Part shown: positions 44,462-53,024 of the stretch, piece by piece
Numbering within the stretch: position 1 is the first letter of the stretch
Layout: each line of letters begins with the position of its first letter
Origin: Brevibacillus fulvus
Lineage (GTDB): Bacteria > Bacillota > Bacilli > Brevibacillales > Brevibacillaceae
NCBI RefSeq assembly: GCF_016908525.1
Contig: NZ_JAFBEB010000001.1
Span: 560,501 to 624,500, forward strand
Reading direction: 5' to 3'
DNA length: 64,000 nt
The notes under the pieces: model-generated
What the model was told of the DNA's origin: nothing
Database searches by the model: none
Seen by the model: the letters and a program-made list of their open reading frames with translations, nothing else
Translations under genes and position numbers: made by a program

Positions 44462-44500
44462 AAAAAAAGACCCGCTGCGCAACTTGTTTGCGCAACGGGT
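44462..44500 (-). terminator. Terminator of the LtaS-family gene
   Basis: Minus-strand arms CCCGTTGCGC and GCGCAGCGGG, one mismatch, followed by TCTTTTTTTC, ten bases after the stop at 44511. Confidence 0.9.
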
Positions 44501-44510
44501 TTTGCCGAAC

Positions 44511-46316
44511 TTAATGCTCGGGCAGGGCGTCCATATATTCTTCCGACATTTTCAGCAACTGTTGGATTCGCTGTTTGTCCTCGGCCGGTTCATAGCCGAT
44601 CCCTTGTTCATCCAGCGGCACATTGTACGGTTGTTTTCCGTCAACATGAATGACATGGTCATTGATAAAGGAACCCTCCGGCATGTAAAAACGTTCACCC
44701 AGCAAATTGCGGTGGCTGTTTAACAAATCGGTCCCAAAGTGAATCTGTTTGTCCAAAGGAATGCCAAGCAGATTGGCCAAAGTTGGCAAGACATCGACCT
44801 GACCGCCAACATTTTCGCGAACTTCCCCGGTTTGCTGATGCGGCACTTTCACGATAAACGGCACGTTAAACACATCGCGAATCGTATAATCACGGCCCAA
44901 CATGGAAGTGACCAGCGACTTTCGTTTGTTCGCCTGATCCAACGGGAAACCGAAATGGTCGCCATAAACGACAAACAAAGTATCGTCCCACAGCTGATCT
45001 TGTTTCAACTGGTCAATGAACTGTCCCAACGCCCGATCCGCATAATGCGTTGCCAGCAGATAGTTCTCCAAAAATGTCCCCGAATAGTCCGGAGGCAAGG
45101 TAAAGGAGTCCAGCTTCGCGCTGGGGATTTCAAACGGATGATGACTGGATAGGGAGATCAGGTGCGCGTAAAACTTTTGTCCGCGATGTTTTTGCAATTC
45201 ACCAGCCGTTTTGCGGTAGAGCACTTCATCGGAAGCTCCCATCCCGACCAAATCCTCTTTGCCAAAGAAATCATCATCAAAGTATGTGGAAAACCCTAAA
45301 GCGGGATACAAATCATCCCGATTCCAGAACGAAACGTCATTGGGATGGAAAGTTGCCGTCCAATAGCCGCTCGCGTTCAACAGCCTTGGCAAGCTTGGAA
45401 ACGCCTTGTTTCCGTAAACTTGCGAGATTCCCCCGTTTTCCAGCGGGTACAGCGAGCTGTTGACAATGAACTCCGCATCCGATGTGTTCCCCTGACCAAT
45501 TTGCGAAAAAAAGCGCGGAAAGTAATAGCTTTCTTTCACGAGTTGGTTCAGATTCGGCGTAACCTCCTGGCCGTTAATCTTCAAGCCGATCAGGAAATTT
45601 TGAAACGATTCCAACTGAATCATGATCACATTTTTGTCTTTGGCAACGCCAAAATATTGCGGATTGACGATTGGGTCGGTTCCTTTGATTTTCTGAATGT
45701 CCGCATTCGTAAATGTAATTTTGCGCTGCTTTTTGAAAGCGGTCTTAGCCAAAACTTGCTCTGCTTCATAGTAAAAAATACCGTGGTCCAGAGCAGAACT
45801 GCTTTCCGCATGCCCGATCATGACGAAGGAACCGGATAAAACAAACACCAAAGCGAGCAACACGATGGCAAGCGACAGTTTTCGCAAGCGGAGCCGCGTA
45901 TATCCGATCACTCGTTTGGAAAAGCCGGACAATCCCAACAGCAAAATATCCACGTAAAAGAGCGAATAAATCGGCTTTAACAGCGAAAACACGCTGCCCT
46001 GAATCCCCCCTACCTGACCGAGTTGCAGCAACGCGTAATAATTGACCATTTTTCCAAAAAAGTCGTAATACATCGTGATTCCGAGAAAAAAGGTTGACGC
46101 CAGCAAATTGATCAACAGGTAAGGATAATTCTTCCATTGCTTCGGCAAAAACTCGAAAGCTAACGTCACGACAAACAAGAACAACGAATCAAACAGAAAG
46201 GAAATAAAGCTGACCTCTCCCTGAAACATATACAGCTTGACTGCATATAGCTTAATCATCAACAAGCAGAATGTGATGATTGAGATCGGTATTTTTATTT
46301 TTGATGTTGACTCCAA
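44511..46316 (-). CDS. ltaS: Lipoteichoic acid synthase-family sulfatase-fold membrane enzyme
   Basis: A 601-residue enzyme with five N-terminal membrane helices and a large extracellular alkaline-phosphatase-like domain. The catalytic threonine is in GQGNTSDAEF (about residue 278), the metal ligands in M-I-Q-L-E-S and V-V-Y-G-D-H-F-G, and S-S-H-H-P-F-E holds substrate histidines. LtaS transfers glycerol phosphate from phosphatidylglycerol to build the teichoic acid backbone; paralogues act as primases or in spore formation. TTG 46316 is favoured because AAAGGGTGG is eight bases upstream; GTG 46328 overlaps that site. Confidence 0.93.
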   Translation of the reverse strand: MESTSKIKIPISIITFCLLMIKLYAVKLYMFQGEVSFISFLFDSLFLFVVTLAFEFLPKQWKNYPYLLINLLASTFFLGITMYYDFFGKMVNYYALLQLGQVGGIQGSVFSLLKPIYSLFYVDILLLGLSGFSKRVIGYTRLRLRKLSLAIVLLALVFVLSGSFVMIGHAESSSALDHGIFYYEAEQVLAKTAFKKQRKITFTNADIQKIKGTDPIVNPQYFGVAKDKNVIMIQLESFQNFLIGLKINGQEVTPNLNQLVKESYYFPRFFSQIGQGNTSDAEFIVNSSLYPLENGGISQVYGNKAFPSLPRLLNASGYWTATFHPNDVSFWNRDDLYPALGFSTYFDDDFFGKEDLVGMGASDEVLYRKTAGELQKHRGQKFYAHLISLSSHHPFEIPSAKLDSFTLPPDYSGTFLENYLLATHYADRALGQFIDQLKQDQLWDDTLFVVYGDHFGFPLDQANKRKSLVTSMLGRDYTIRDVFNVPFIVKVPHQQTGEVRENVGGQVDVLPTLANLLGIPLDKQIHFGTDLLNSHRNLLGERFYMPEGSFINDHVIHVDGKQPYNVPLDEQGIGYEPAEDKQRIQQLLKMSEEYMDALPEH

Positions 46317-46490
46317 TCTAAAGGCCACCCTTTCAAGCGAATTAAAATTTACCGCTACTCATTATAACCACTTCTGTGAAGATGTGAAATACTTGATAAG
46401 AGAAAGTAAAGATATTGTTTTTTTTTCGCAAATGTCTGCACAGAATAACAACAGCTTTACCATTTTCTCCATGCTTCAATCAACAATGGC

Positions 46491-46537
46491 AAAAAATCAA
46501 ACGCCGACCGCGATCTGCTTACGCGCCGGCGTTTGAC
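46491..46537 (-). terminator. Terminator of the first P450 gene
   Basis: Minus-strand arms TCAAACGCCG and CGGCGTTTGA, perfect over 10 bp, with a 24-base interior and TTTTTT tail. Confidence 0.88.
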
Positions 46538-46553
46538 TCGTTCCTGCACTGCT

Positions 46554-47771
46554 TCAAGCGAATTGCAACGTTCGAAAAGAAACGGGGAATTCCTTGACGC
46601 CATAAACAAACGGACTCGGGATGGGAGTCAGTTGGATACCGGATTGAAGCTGAATTTCTTTCATACGTTCCATCATCTTACGAATGGCAATCTGTCCCTC
46701 CAATCTGGCCAAAGGCGCACCCAAACAAAAATGGATGCCAAAGCCAAACGACAGGTGCGAATTCGGTTTGCGCTCCAATATAAACTGATCAGGGTTGTCA
46801 AATTTCGTCTCATCGCGATTTGCCGAAGCGACCCATGAAACAACTTGATCACCGGCTTTGATTCGCTGACCGCCGATTTCAATATCACGGGTCGCCACCC
46901 GGCCAATTGCTTGAACCGGCGGATAATAGCGCAGCACTTCTTCAATAAATGCCGGAATGTCCTCTGGCGTTTGCGAAAGCCGCTGTTGCAATTGCGGGTC
47001 TTCCGTCAACCGCCGTACGCCATTGGTGATCAGATTGGTCGTTGTTTCATTTCCGGCTGCCAGCAGCAGGATGGAGAAACTGATCACTTCTTCATCGCTC
47101 AGTTTTTGCCCTTCGATTTCCGAACGCAGCAAGATGGAGATTAAATCTTCCGCCGTTTCCGTGCGGCGTTGACTGATAATCTTCGTAAAATACGCCGTCA
47201 ACTCATCGGTCGCCTTTATTTTTTCATCAATCACTTGCCTGAATTCCTCATCTGTATTTTGTTCCGGCCCTTTCACCAGAACATCGGACCACTCTTTGAA
47301 CAGATGGCGGTCTTCCGGAGGAACACCCAGCAGTTCAGCGATCACGATGACCGGCAACGGCACCGCAAAGTCATGAACGATGTCCATTCTTCCCTGCGAC
47401 AGAACAGAATCCAGCAGTTCATCGGTAATCGCTGCGATGCGCGGTCCAAGGTCGTTGACTACTTTTGGCGTGAACGCTTTGTTGACCAGCGACCGCATTT
47501 GATTATGCCGCGGCGGGTCCATCGTCAAAATCGTCTCTTTTTCCCGAACGGCCAGCGCTCGCCGGGAAGAAAAAGCAGCCGGATCTTTCAAAACGGCGTG
47601 AACATCGTCATAGCGGAACACATCCCAGCAGCTGCGCGTCTCGTCATAGCGAACCGGCGTAGTCTGCCGCAACCTGTTGTAGACGGGAAACGGATGGATG
47701 CGCTTCTCCGCGCTGTCAAGTTCCGCGATCGGGATAATGTTGGCATATCGATCTTTTCCTTCTGTGACCAT
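46554..47771 (-). CDS. Cytochrome P450 (first of two paralogues)
   Basis: A 405-residue soluble bacterial P450. Heme-binding loop FGFGIHFCLG with ligand Cys349, I-helix A-G-N-E-T-T-T-N, K-helix E-E-V-L-R and M-D-P-P-R-H-N-Q-M-R in the B'-C region. The ATG at 47771 is preceded by AAAGGAGAG. It would hydroxylate a small lipophilic substrate using electrons from an unlinked ferredoxin; no redox partner is adjacent. A close paralogue lies at 53798-55024, sharing the same motifs and gene length. Fatty acid, terpenoid or macrolide-like substrates are all possible. Confidence 0.95.
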   Translation of the reverse strand: MVTEGKDRYANIIPIAELDSAEKRIHPFPVYNRLRQTTPVRYDETRSCWDVFRYDDVHAVLKDPAAFSSRRALAVREKETILTMDPPRHNQMRSLVNKAFTPKVVNDLGPRIAAITDELLDSVLSQGRMDIVHDFAVPLPVIVIAELLGVPPEDRHLFKEWSDVLVKGPEQNTDEEFRQVIDEKIKATDELTAYFTKIISQRRTETAEDLISILLRSEIEGQKLSDEEVISFSILLLAAGNETTTNLITNGVRRLTEDPQLQQRLSQTPEDIPAFIEEVLRYYPPVQAIGRVATRDIEIGGQRIKAGDQVVSWVASANRDETKFDNPDQFILERKPNSHLSFGFGIHFCLGAPLARLEGQIAIRKMMERMKEIQLQSGIQLTPIPSPFVYGVKEFPVSFRTLQFA

Positions 47772-47871
47772 ACAGTCAGATTCTCTCCTTTGCGAATGGA
47801 ATACACCCTGCTTTTTGCCGTAAAACGACAGCACTTAGCCTTCCCTCGCATTGCCATCAACATGCAAACAC

Positions 47872-47907
47872 AAAAAAACGCCTCCGTTAAACGGAGGCGT
47901 TTTTTTC
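47872..47907. terminator. Terminator of the cold-shock gene
   Basis: Perfect arms AAAAAAACGCCTCCGTT / AACGGAGGCGTTTTTTT, ten bases after the csp stop. Confidence 0.95.
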
Positions 47908-47916
47908 AAAGAGTGA

Positions 47917-48120
47917 TTACAGTTTTACTACGTTCTCAGCTTGTGGACCACGATTTCCTTGAACGATGTTAAATTGAACCCGTTGACCTTCATCAAGGGA
48001 TTTAAAACCATCGCCTTGGATAGCGCTGAAATGTACGAATACATCGTCGCCGCCTTCAACTTGGATAAAACCGAATCCTTTTTCAGCGTTAAACCATTTT
48101 ACAGTTCCTGTCGTTTGCAT
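47917..48120 (-). CDS. csp: Cold-shock protein (CspA family)
   Basis: A 67-residue single-strand nucleic acid binding OB-fold protein. RNP1 G-F-G-F-I-Q-V and RNP2 V-F-V-H-F motifs, and the start [11 protein letters not shown], are standard. It acts as an RNA chaperone that melts secondary structure in mRNA at low temperature or in stationary phase. GGAGG is present upstream of the ATG. The leader contains a large perfect inverted repeat (48178-48239), which could act as a temperature-sensitive or regulatory structure. Confidence 0.97.
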   Translation of the reverse strand: MQTTGTVKWFNAEKGFGFIQVEGGDDVFVHFSAIQGDGFKSLDEGQRVQFNIVQGNRGPQAENVVKL

Positions 48121-48177
48121 AATAAAACCTCCAACAAATTTGATTAATATGTTCCTTATATTTACAAGGTAAATAAA

Positions 48178-48239
48178 AATTCACATATTAGAAAGAGCAT
48201 CAGTCTAAAGGAGATGACAAGCTTTCTAATATGTGAATT
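48178..48239. repeat. 18-bp perfect inverted repeat upstream of csp
   Basis: Arms 48178-48195 and 48222-48239 are exact reverse complements (AATTCACATATTAGAAAG and its complement) around a 26-base loop. It lies 58-119 bases before the csp start. The loop contains AAAGGAG on the plus strand, but no useful frame follows. Confidence 0.95.
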
Positions 48240-48572
48240 CGTTTTCCCCAATATATGAATGGCATATTTTATTTGATAAGAATAGAAATGGAACAAAATC
48301 TTTGTAATCTCAAAACAACGAAAGCCCTAACCTCTCAATCGTCCATGCGGCTCCTTGGACCGCGCCTGTGTGAATTGTTTCAAACAAAAAGTGAACCATA
48401 AAACATCTTATCTTCGTATCTTACACTGTTAAATTGAGTTTGTCAACACCTGTTATACCCGTACAATTCTTGTCCACAATTATCCAATTTCGCTTTATCA
48501 CTTTCTGCTCAAATATGTTATGCTAATAATATAAATTTTGTAATTTCTTGCAGCCCTGTAAGGGAGTGATGA
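48240..48572 (+). other. Divergent region between csp and the HTH-TPR regulator
   Basis: No gene seen. AT-rich; it holds the regulator promoter, probably around TATGCTAATAATAT (about 48518-48532), 40-50 bases before the GTG start. No further strong hairpin noticed. Confidence 0.45.
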
Positions 48573-49856
48573 GTGATCGAACGTGCAGACACCTTCTTGT
48601 ACATCACGATCGGTGAAACATTGAAAAGGTACAGGCAGCAAGCGAAATTATCACTATCCGCTTTGGAAAAGCTGACAGGGGTCAGGAAAGGCGTTATCTC
48701 CAAAATTGAAACGGGGGATACAAAGCATCCTGAGTTCAAGACAATTAAACCGATAGCGAGAGCCCTGGAAATCCCGTACGAAAAGCTGATCGAACATTAC
48801 GTTGAAATTGAACAGCGGAGCGATATTTTACAAGAATTGTTGCTAGATGCCATCGAGTTGTCCAATGAGGCTTTGATTGAAAAAGTAGCCACCCGTTTTT
48901 TGCAAACCCCTTCGATTGACACGTTCTCAGCTTTGCAACGGCTTTATGACCTCACAGAAAACGTCGCTGAGACTCACATCAAATCGCTTTTGTTTCGCGT
49001 GATAGTGAATTACAGCAGGGAACGAGGCGTACAAGAATATGTTGCCAAAGGCACGTTTCAAATTTATTTGATCGAACGCGATGATTTTACCCGTTTAGAC
49101 AAAACATACCAGACCAGTCGTTACATGCTGTATTACAAAGATTTTCTGTCGTTTGACGAAAGAATTTTGCTGCATTACAAGCTGGGCGTTCACGCCTACA
49201 ATTTGCGCTATTATGAAGACTGCGTCGAATTGTGCCAATATGTTTTGCAGCATGACGTAACGAATAGCAAGGTGAAGGCGGATTCGACCTTTGCCCTGTG
49301 CAACTCCTACTACTATTTGGGCGAATACCAGCTGGCCGAACGTTACCTGGACGAGTACAGCCGCTATTCCTATCCCGGTGTGTCTGAAAACATCAAGCTG
49401 CTGAAAGCAGTGATGCTGTGGAAAAAGGGCAACACCGGCGCCGCCGCGAAACAACTGAACGAATGTTTGAACAAGGCCGGCGAGCATGTGTTGCTTCACG
49501 TGGTCAATCAACTGTTTGAACTGTATATGCAAATCCACGATTGGACGGGGATCGAAAGTCTTTTTCAACATGAAGCAACCATTCAACGGCTGCCCCTGCT
49601 TACCCCGTTCAAACATGCAGAATACGCTCATTATCACCGGCTGAAAGGAGATTATTACTGCCAGCAAAAAAAATACGAACAGGCAGTTGATCCTTATTTG
49701 CAAGCCGCGTTGACTTATGGCAACATTAACGACCATAAACAGAGCTACGAATGTATCAATCAGGTGCTTCAGCTTTGCACAGAAGAATTAAAGGAAAATT
49801 ATGTGCCAATTTTACAAAAAGTACAGGAAATTTATGCTAAACTTATCTTAAATTAG
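48573..49856 (+). CDS. HTH-TPR regulator, probable RRNPP-type peptide-responsive quorum-sensing receptor
   Basis: A 427-residue protein. Residues 12-66 form an XRE-type helix-turn-helix (G-E-T-L-K-R-Y-R-Q-Q-A, L-S-A-L-E-K-L-T-G-V, I-S-K-I-E-T-G). The rest is all-helical with tetratricopeptide-like repeats (for example Y-Y-E-D-C-V-E-L-C-Q-Y-V-L, Y-Y-Y-L-G-E-Y-Q-L-A-E-R-Y-L, Y-Y-C-Q-Q-K-K-Y-E-Q-A). This layout and length match NprR/PlcR-type receptors that bind a re-imported signalling peptide. GTG start with AAGGGAG. A 47-codon secreted-peptide gene begins 24 bases after its stop, in the same orientation, the standard arrangement of such systems. Target genes are not known; the peptide gene itself and the MFS gene downstream are candidates. 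Confidence 0.87.
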   Translation: MIERADTFLYITIGETLKRYRQQAKLSLSALEKLTGVRKGVISKIETGDTKHPEFKTIKPIARALEIPYEKLIEHYVEIEQRSDILQELLLDAIELSNEALIEKVATRFLQTPSIDTFSALQRLYDLTENVAETHIKSLLFRVIVNYSRERGVQEYVAKGTFQIYLIERDDFTRLDKTYQTSRYMLYYKDFLSFDERILLHYKLGVHAYNLRYYEDCVELCQYVLQHDVTNSKVKADSTFALCNSYYYLGEYQLAERYLDEYSRYSYPGVSENIKLLKAVMLWKKGNTGAAAKQLNECLNKAGEHVLLHVVNQLFELYMQIHDWTGIESLFQHEATIQRLPLLTPFKHAEYAHYHRLKGDYYCQQKKYEQAVDPYLQAALTYGNINDHKQSYECINQVLQLCTEELKENYVPILQKVQEIYAKLILN

Positions 49857-49880
49857 GTTTAGATATTTTAGGAGGTATTT

Positions 49881-50024
49881 ATGATGAAAAAAGCGATCTG
49901 GAAATTAGTTGCCTTGGCCGCAGCATTCATGCTCGTACTGTCTCCTGTGACTACGCAAACAGACCAACAGACTGATTCAACTTCGAAAATTTCCCCGATG
50001 AAAGTCGGAGACCCTGGCTGGTAA
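49881..50024 (+). CDS. Small secreted propeptide, probable signalling peptide of the HTH-TPR regulator
   Basis: A 47-codon gene with a strong TAGGAGG site eight bases before tandem ATG codons. The product has a basic start (KK at 3-4, K8), a hydrophobic core (residues 9-20, L-V-A-L-A-A-A-F-M-L-V-L), a hydrophilic Thr/Gln/Asp/Ser-rich middle, and the C-terminus S-P-M-K-V-G-D-P-G-W. This is the plan of PapR, NprX and Phr precursors (about 40-50 residues), whose C-terminal 5-8 residues become the signal after export and proteolysis. The mature form is probably within the last seven to nine residues, such as KVGDPGW; the exact ends are inference. It follows its receptor by 24 bases. Confidence 0.82.
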   Translation: MMKKAIWKLVALAAAFMLVLSPVTTQTDQQTDSTSKISPMKVGDPGW

Positions 50025-50055
50025 GAAGCCAGGCAGTTGCGCTTCGTCTATCCAT

Positions 50056-50102
50056 TCCCGCAAATGCTGCACCATTTCTGGTTGCACTTTTGCGGGTTTT
50101 TT
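50056..50102 (+). terminator. Terminator of the regulator-peptide unit
   Basis: Arms CCCGCAAA and TTTGCGGG with an inner TGCACC/GGTTGCA pairing, then TTTTTT. It separates the peptide gene from the MFS gene at 50208. A second hairpin (CCTGGCT/AGCCAGG) overlaps the peptide stop codon. Confidence 0.85.
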
Positions 50103-50207
50103 GATTTGTTCGATTGGGAGCTGATCCCGTATACTTATGGAGTGACTGCTTGTCTTTCATACATACTGCCGGCCTTACATCTGGATTAATGGAGGAATTA
50201 CGTTCGT

Positions 50208-51410
50208 ATGCATCAATCTGCAAAAAAAGAAGCAATTCAGTTAACAAGAGGACTTATTTTACTAATGGCAACCACTTGCGGGCTGGCGGTAGCGAACCTT
50301 TATTACAATCAACCGCTGCTGGCGGACATGGGCCGCAGCTTTCACGCAAACGCCCATGAGATGGGGTATACATCCATGCTGACACAAGTCGGTTACGCTG
50401 TCGGCATGTTTCTGTTCGTTCCATTAGGCGATATTAAAGAACGGCGGAGATTGATCACCCTGTTATTGTTTGCCGTGGCGTTTTCCCTCGTTGGCGTTGC
50501 AACCGCGCAAAATTTGCTGTGGGTAAATATGGCCAGCCTTCTCGTCGGATTTACAACCGTTGTCCCGCAGGTAATCGTTCCGTTGGCCGCCCAGATGGCC
50601 CCGGAAGCAGAACGCGGCAAAGTGATCGGAACGGTCATGAGCGGTTTGCTGTTTGGCATTTTACTGGCCAGGACCGTCGCCGGCTTTGTTGGCGGAGCGT
50701 TTGGCTGGCGCAGCATGTACTGGATTGCCGCAATTTTGATGCTGGCTTTGGCCATTATTTTGTGGCGGCTGCTGCCAAAAAGTTTGCCGGAACAATCTTT
50801 AACGTATGGGCAACTGCTCAAATCGATGGGCCAGCTTGTTGTCGGGCAACCGATCCTGCGCGAAGCATCGCTAATGGGCGGATTGTTGTTTGGCGGTTTT
50901 AGCGTCTTCTGGACTTCCCTCTCCTTTTTTCTGGAAGGAGCCCCTTACCATTACAGCAGTGAGGTCGCCGGCTTGTTCGGATTGGTCGGAGTTGTCGGCG
51001 CGTTGGCGGCGCCGTATGCGGGGCGGCTGGCAGATCGCTACAGCGCCAATATCATCGTCGGGATATTTGTTGTGATTACCCTGCTTTCCTATCTCTCGTT
51101 CGGGTTATGGGGAATCAAGCTCTGGGGCTTGGTGCTTGGCGTTATTTTGCTGGATCTGGGGGTACAAGGAGCGCAAATTACCAATCAAGCCCGTATTTAC
51201 AGTCTTGTTCCGGAGGCGAGAAATCGCTTGAACACCGTGTTTATGGTCACCTACTTCGTTGGCGGCGCGATCGGTTCCAGCCTGGGCAGCTACGCCTGGA
51301 GCAAGTGGCAGTGGGCGGGCGTCTGTCTGGCCGGCTCCATCATGATTTTGCTAAGTTTGCTTGTCTGGAGCTGGGGCCGTTTGTCCGCAGCCCGAAGCGG
51401 ATCGCATTGA
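50208..51410 (+). CDS. MFS transporter (12 helices)
   Basis: A 400-residue major facilitator. A-N-L-Y-Y-N-Q-P-L-L-A-D-M in helix 1 and G-D-I-K-E-R-R-R in loop 2-3 place it with the YgaY/YnfM-type group of drug or metabolite exporters. GGAGGAA is 12 bases before the ATG. Because a terminator lies between, it has its own promoter, but it is the first gene after the quorum-sensing unit. Strong terminator after the stop. Confidence 0.88.
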   Translation: MHQSAKKEAIQLTRGLILLMATTCGLAVANLYYNQPLLADMGRSFHANAHEMGYTSMLTQVGYAVGMFLFVPLGDIKERRRLITLLLFAVAFSLVGVATAQNLLWVNMASLLVGFTTVVPQVIVPLAAQMAPEAERGKVIGTVMSGLLFGILLARTVAGFVGGAFGWRSMYWIAAILMLALAIILWRLLPKSLPEQSLTYGQLLKSMGQLVVGQPILREASLMGGLLFGGFSVFWTSLSFFLEGAPYHYSSEVAGLFGLVGVVGALAAPYAGRLADRYSANIIVGIFVVITLLSYLSFGLWGIKLWGLVLGVILLDLGVQGAQITNQARIYSLVPEARNRLNTVFMVTYFVGGAIGSSLGSYAWSKWQWAGVCLAGSIMILLSLLVWSWGRLSAARSGSH

Positions 51411-51413
51411 ACA

Positions 51414-51449
51414 TAAAAAAGTCCTGGCTACTGTTCCAGGACTTTTTTT
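51414..51449. terminator. Bidirectional terminator
   Basis: Perfect arms AAAAAAGTCCTGG / CCAGGACTTTTTT between the MFS gene and the convergent DUF1641 gene. Confidence 0.93.
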
Positions 51450-51453
51450 CAAA

Positions 51454-52020
51454 TTATTTAACCAGCTTTTTTTCTGCCAATACTTCCAACAATGCTTGTG
51501 TAAATTTCAAGCCGTTTTGCACGGCCGGTTCTTTTAACATTTTTAACAAGCCAAATACGGATACCGTTGTTGTATTTTGCGCTGACCGTTCTTTTGCTTC
51601 CCTCACGATCGAAACGCCGTCCTGAATCCGATCTTTGACCGGTGATGCGAGGGTTTCCAGCGTTTCCGCGACCGTTACCAAATTATCTTTATTGGCAACC
51701 AATTCGAGGAACGGAGCGACTCGATCCAACAGTTCCACCATCTTGGCGATCTGCGGCAGCTTCTCGATAATCGTCAGCAGCGCTTCCAAATTTTCTTTGT
51801 TCAGCACATTGCTTAATGAAAAAATCGTATCAGCCAGAGAATTGAAATTTTTGGGGTCTGTCGCGAAAGATGTGACGGTGCCAATCCCCTGCTCGACCTT
51901 CAATACCGCATCTTTGATTTGTGGCAGTTTCTGGATAAGCGTCACCATTGCCTCTTGTACTTCTTTATTCGACAATTCCTCCAATAAAACGCTTGCATCT
52001 TGTTTGGAAGCTGTATCCAT
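51454..52020 (-). CDS. DUF1641 family protein
   Basis: A 188-residue soluble, all-helical protein. Repeated segments of the type L-I-Q-K-L-P-Q-I-K-D-A-V and I-I-E-K-L-P-Q-I-A-K-M-V, and the D-x-L-V-T-V-A-E-T-L-E-T-L and V-F-G-L-L-K-M-L-K-E-P-A-V-Q-N-G-L motifs identify DUF1641. Family members are often linked to formate dehydrogenase genes, but none is here. ATG 52020 has AAAGGGAG just upstream; a longer start at 52077 has none. Function unknown. Confidence 0.85.
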   Translation of the reverse strand: MDTASKQDASVLLEELSNKEVQEAMVTLIQKLPQIKDAVLKVEQGIGTVTSFATDPKNFNSLADTIFSLSNVLNKENLEALLTIIEKLPQIAKMVELLDRVAPFLELVANKDNLVTVAETLETLASPVKDRIQDGVSIVREAKERSAQNTTTVSVFGLLKMLKEPAVQNGLKFTQALLEVLAEKKLVK

Positions 52021-52187
52021 CCTTCTTCTCCCTTTCTTTTCAGAACATTTAAGTATGTAGCTTGGTAAAGCTGGCAAGGTTTAACTCCATTATAGCATTC
52101 CTGTACAAAGTATAGCATACACCAAATACATTTATTTACGATTGCACCAAATGCCGTCTATTTTATCGCGATCGTACGAGAGTGCGC

Positions 52188-52224
52188 AAAAACCCTGCAT
52201 CCTTGTTACCGGACACAGGGTTTT
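52188..52224 (-). terminator. Terminator of the methyltransferase gene
   Basis: Arms AAAACCCTG / CAGGGTTTT with inner pairing TCC/GGA, 14 bases after the stop at 52238. Confidence 0.85.
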
Positions 52225-52237
52225 CGCTTGAAGCTGC

Positions 52238-52849
52238 TCAATATTCCACTTTTTTGACAATCCACTGGTTCGGACTGATTGCCACCTGGCGATACCAACG
52301 CGGCAATTCTGTAACCAGTCGGGTCGGTCCCGGCCAACTCGGGACATCATCAAACACAATATAGCCGCCCGTTTTTACATAAGGACTCCAGAACTCAAAA
52401 TCGCGCCGGACATCTTCGTAACGGTGCGATGCATCAATATGAAGCAACCCGATTTCCGTTTCCAGCGGGATTTGTCGCGTCGCCCGAATCGTATCCATGC
52501 GGATTGGGTTCACGATGTTTTGCAAACCAAGTTTCTCCATATTTTGCACAAACTCTTGATACAATTGATCTTCCCCATAATTTTGCAGCAATTGTTGATG
52601 AGCAATCTCTCCCGTACTCCCCATCCAATGATCCACGGCATAGAGGGTTCCCCCGCCCCTGTCCAACAGGGAAAATCCTAGCCAAGCTGTGGACCTTCCT
52701 TTCCACGAGCCCAATTCGACAATAACCGCTGTTGGAATATGCTGGACGCCCAAATTGTACAAAGTGCCGCCTGCCTGGGGATTCAACCACCCCTGAATCG
52801 GTTCAATCTGTTTCGCCAACTCCGCAATACGTTCGGCGTTATCCTTCAT
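52238..52849 (-). CDS. Class I SAM-dependent methyltransferase (Methyltransf_24-like)
   Basis: A 203-residue methyltransferase. The SAM-binding motif is V-I-V-E-L-G-S-W-K-G-R-S-T, followed by L-Y-A-V-D-H-W-M-G-S, then L-L-H-I-D-A-S-H-R-Y-E-D-V-R-R-D-F and T-G-G-Y-I-V-F-D-D-V. The last two blocks are typical of the group related to macrocin O-methyltransferase and cephalosporin hydroxylase-like proteins. GGGAGG precedes the ATG. Substrate unknown; monocistronic. Confidence 0.88.
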   Translation of the reverse strand: MKDNAERIAELAKQIEPIQGWLNPQAGGTLYNLGVQHIPTAVIVELGSWKGRSTAWLGFSLLDRGGGTLYAVDHWMGSTGEIAHQQLLQNYGEDQLYQEFVQNMEKLGLQNIVNPIRMDTIRATRQIPLETEIGLLHIDASHRYEDVRRDFEFWSPYVKTGGYIVFDDVPSWPGPTRLVTELPRWYRQVAISPNQWIVKKVEY

Positions 52850-53024
52850 GACAACCTCCCTAGCTTTCCTTGCCGGTTTTATTGATCGTTCTTTTCATAT
52901 GTATTAAGAGAGAAACGGCTTGGTGAAGGATTCTGTCCTGTCATGATCCCCGTTTCCGCTCCGTACTGAGCGCATATCCTGTAAGCATATGCTAGGAAAA
53001 CAGTACTCAACGAGGAGGAAATGT

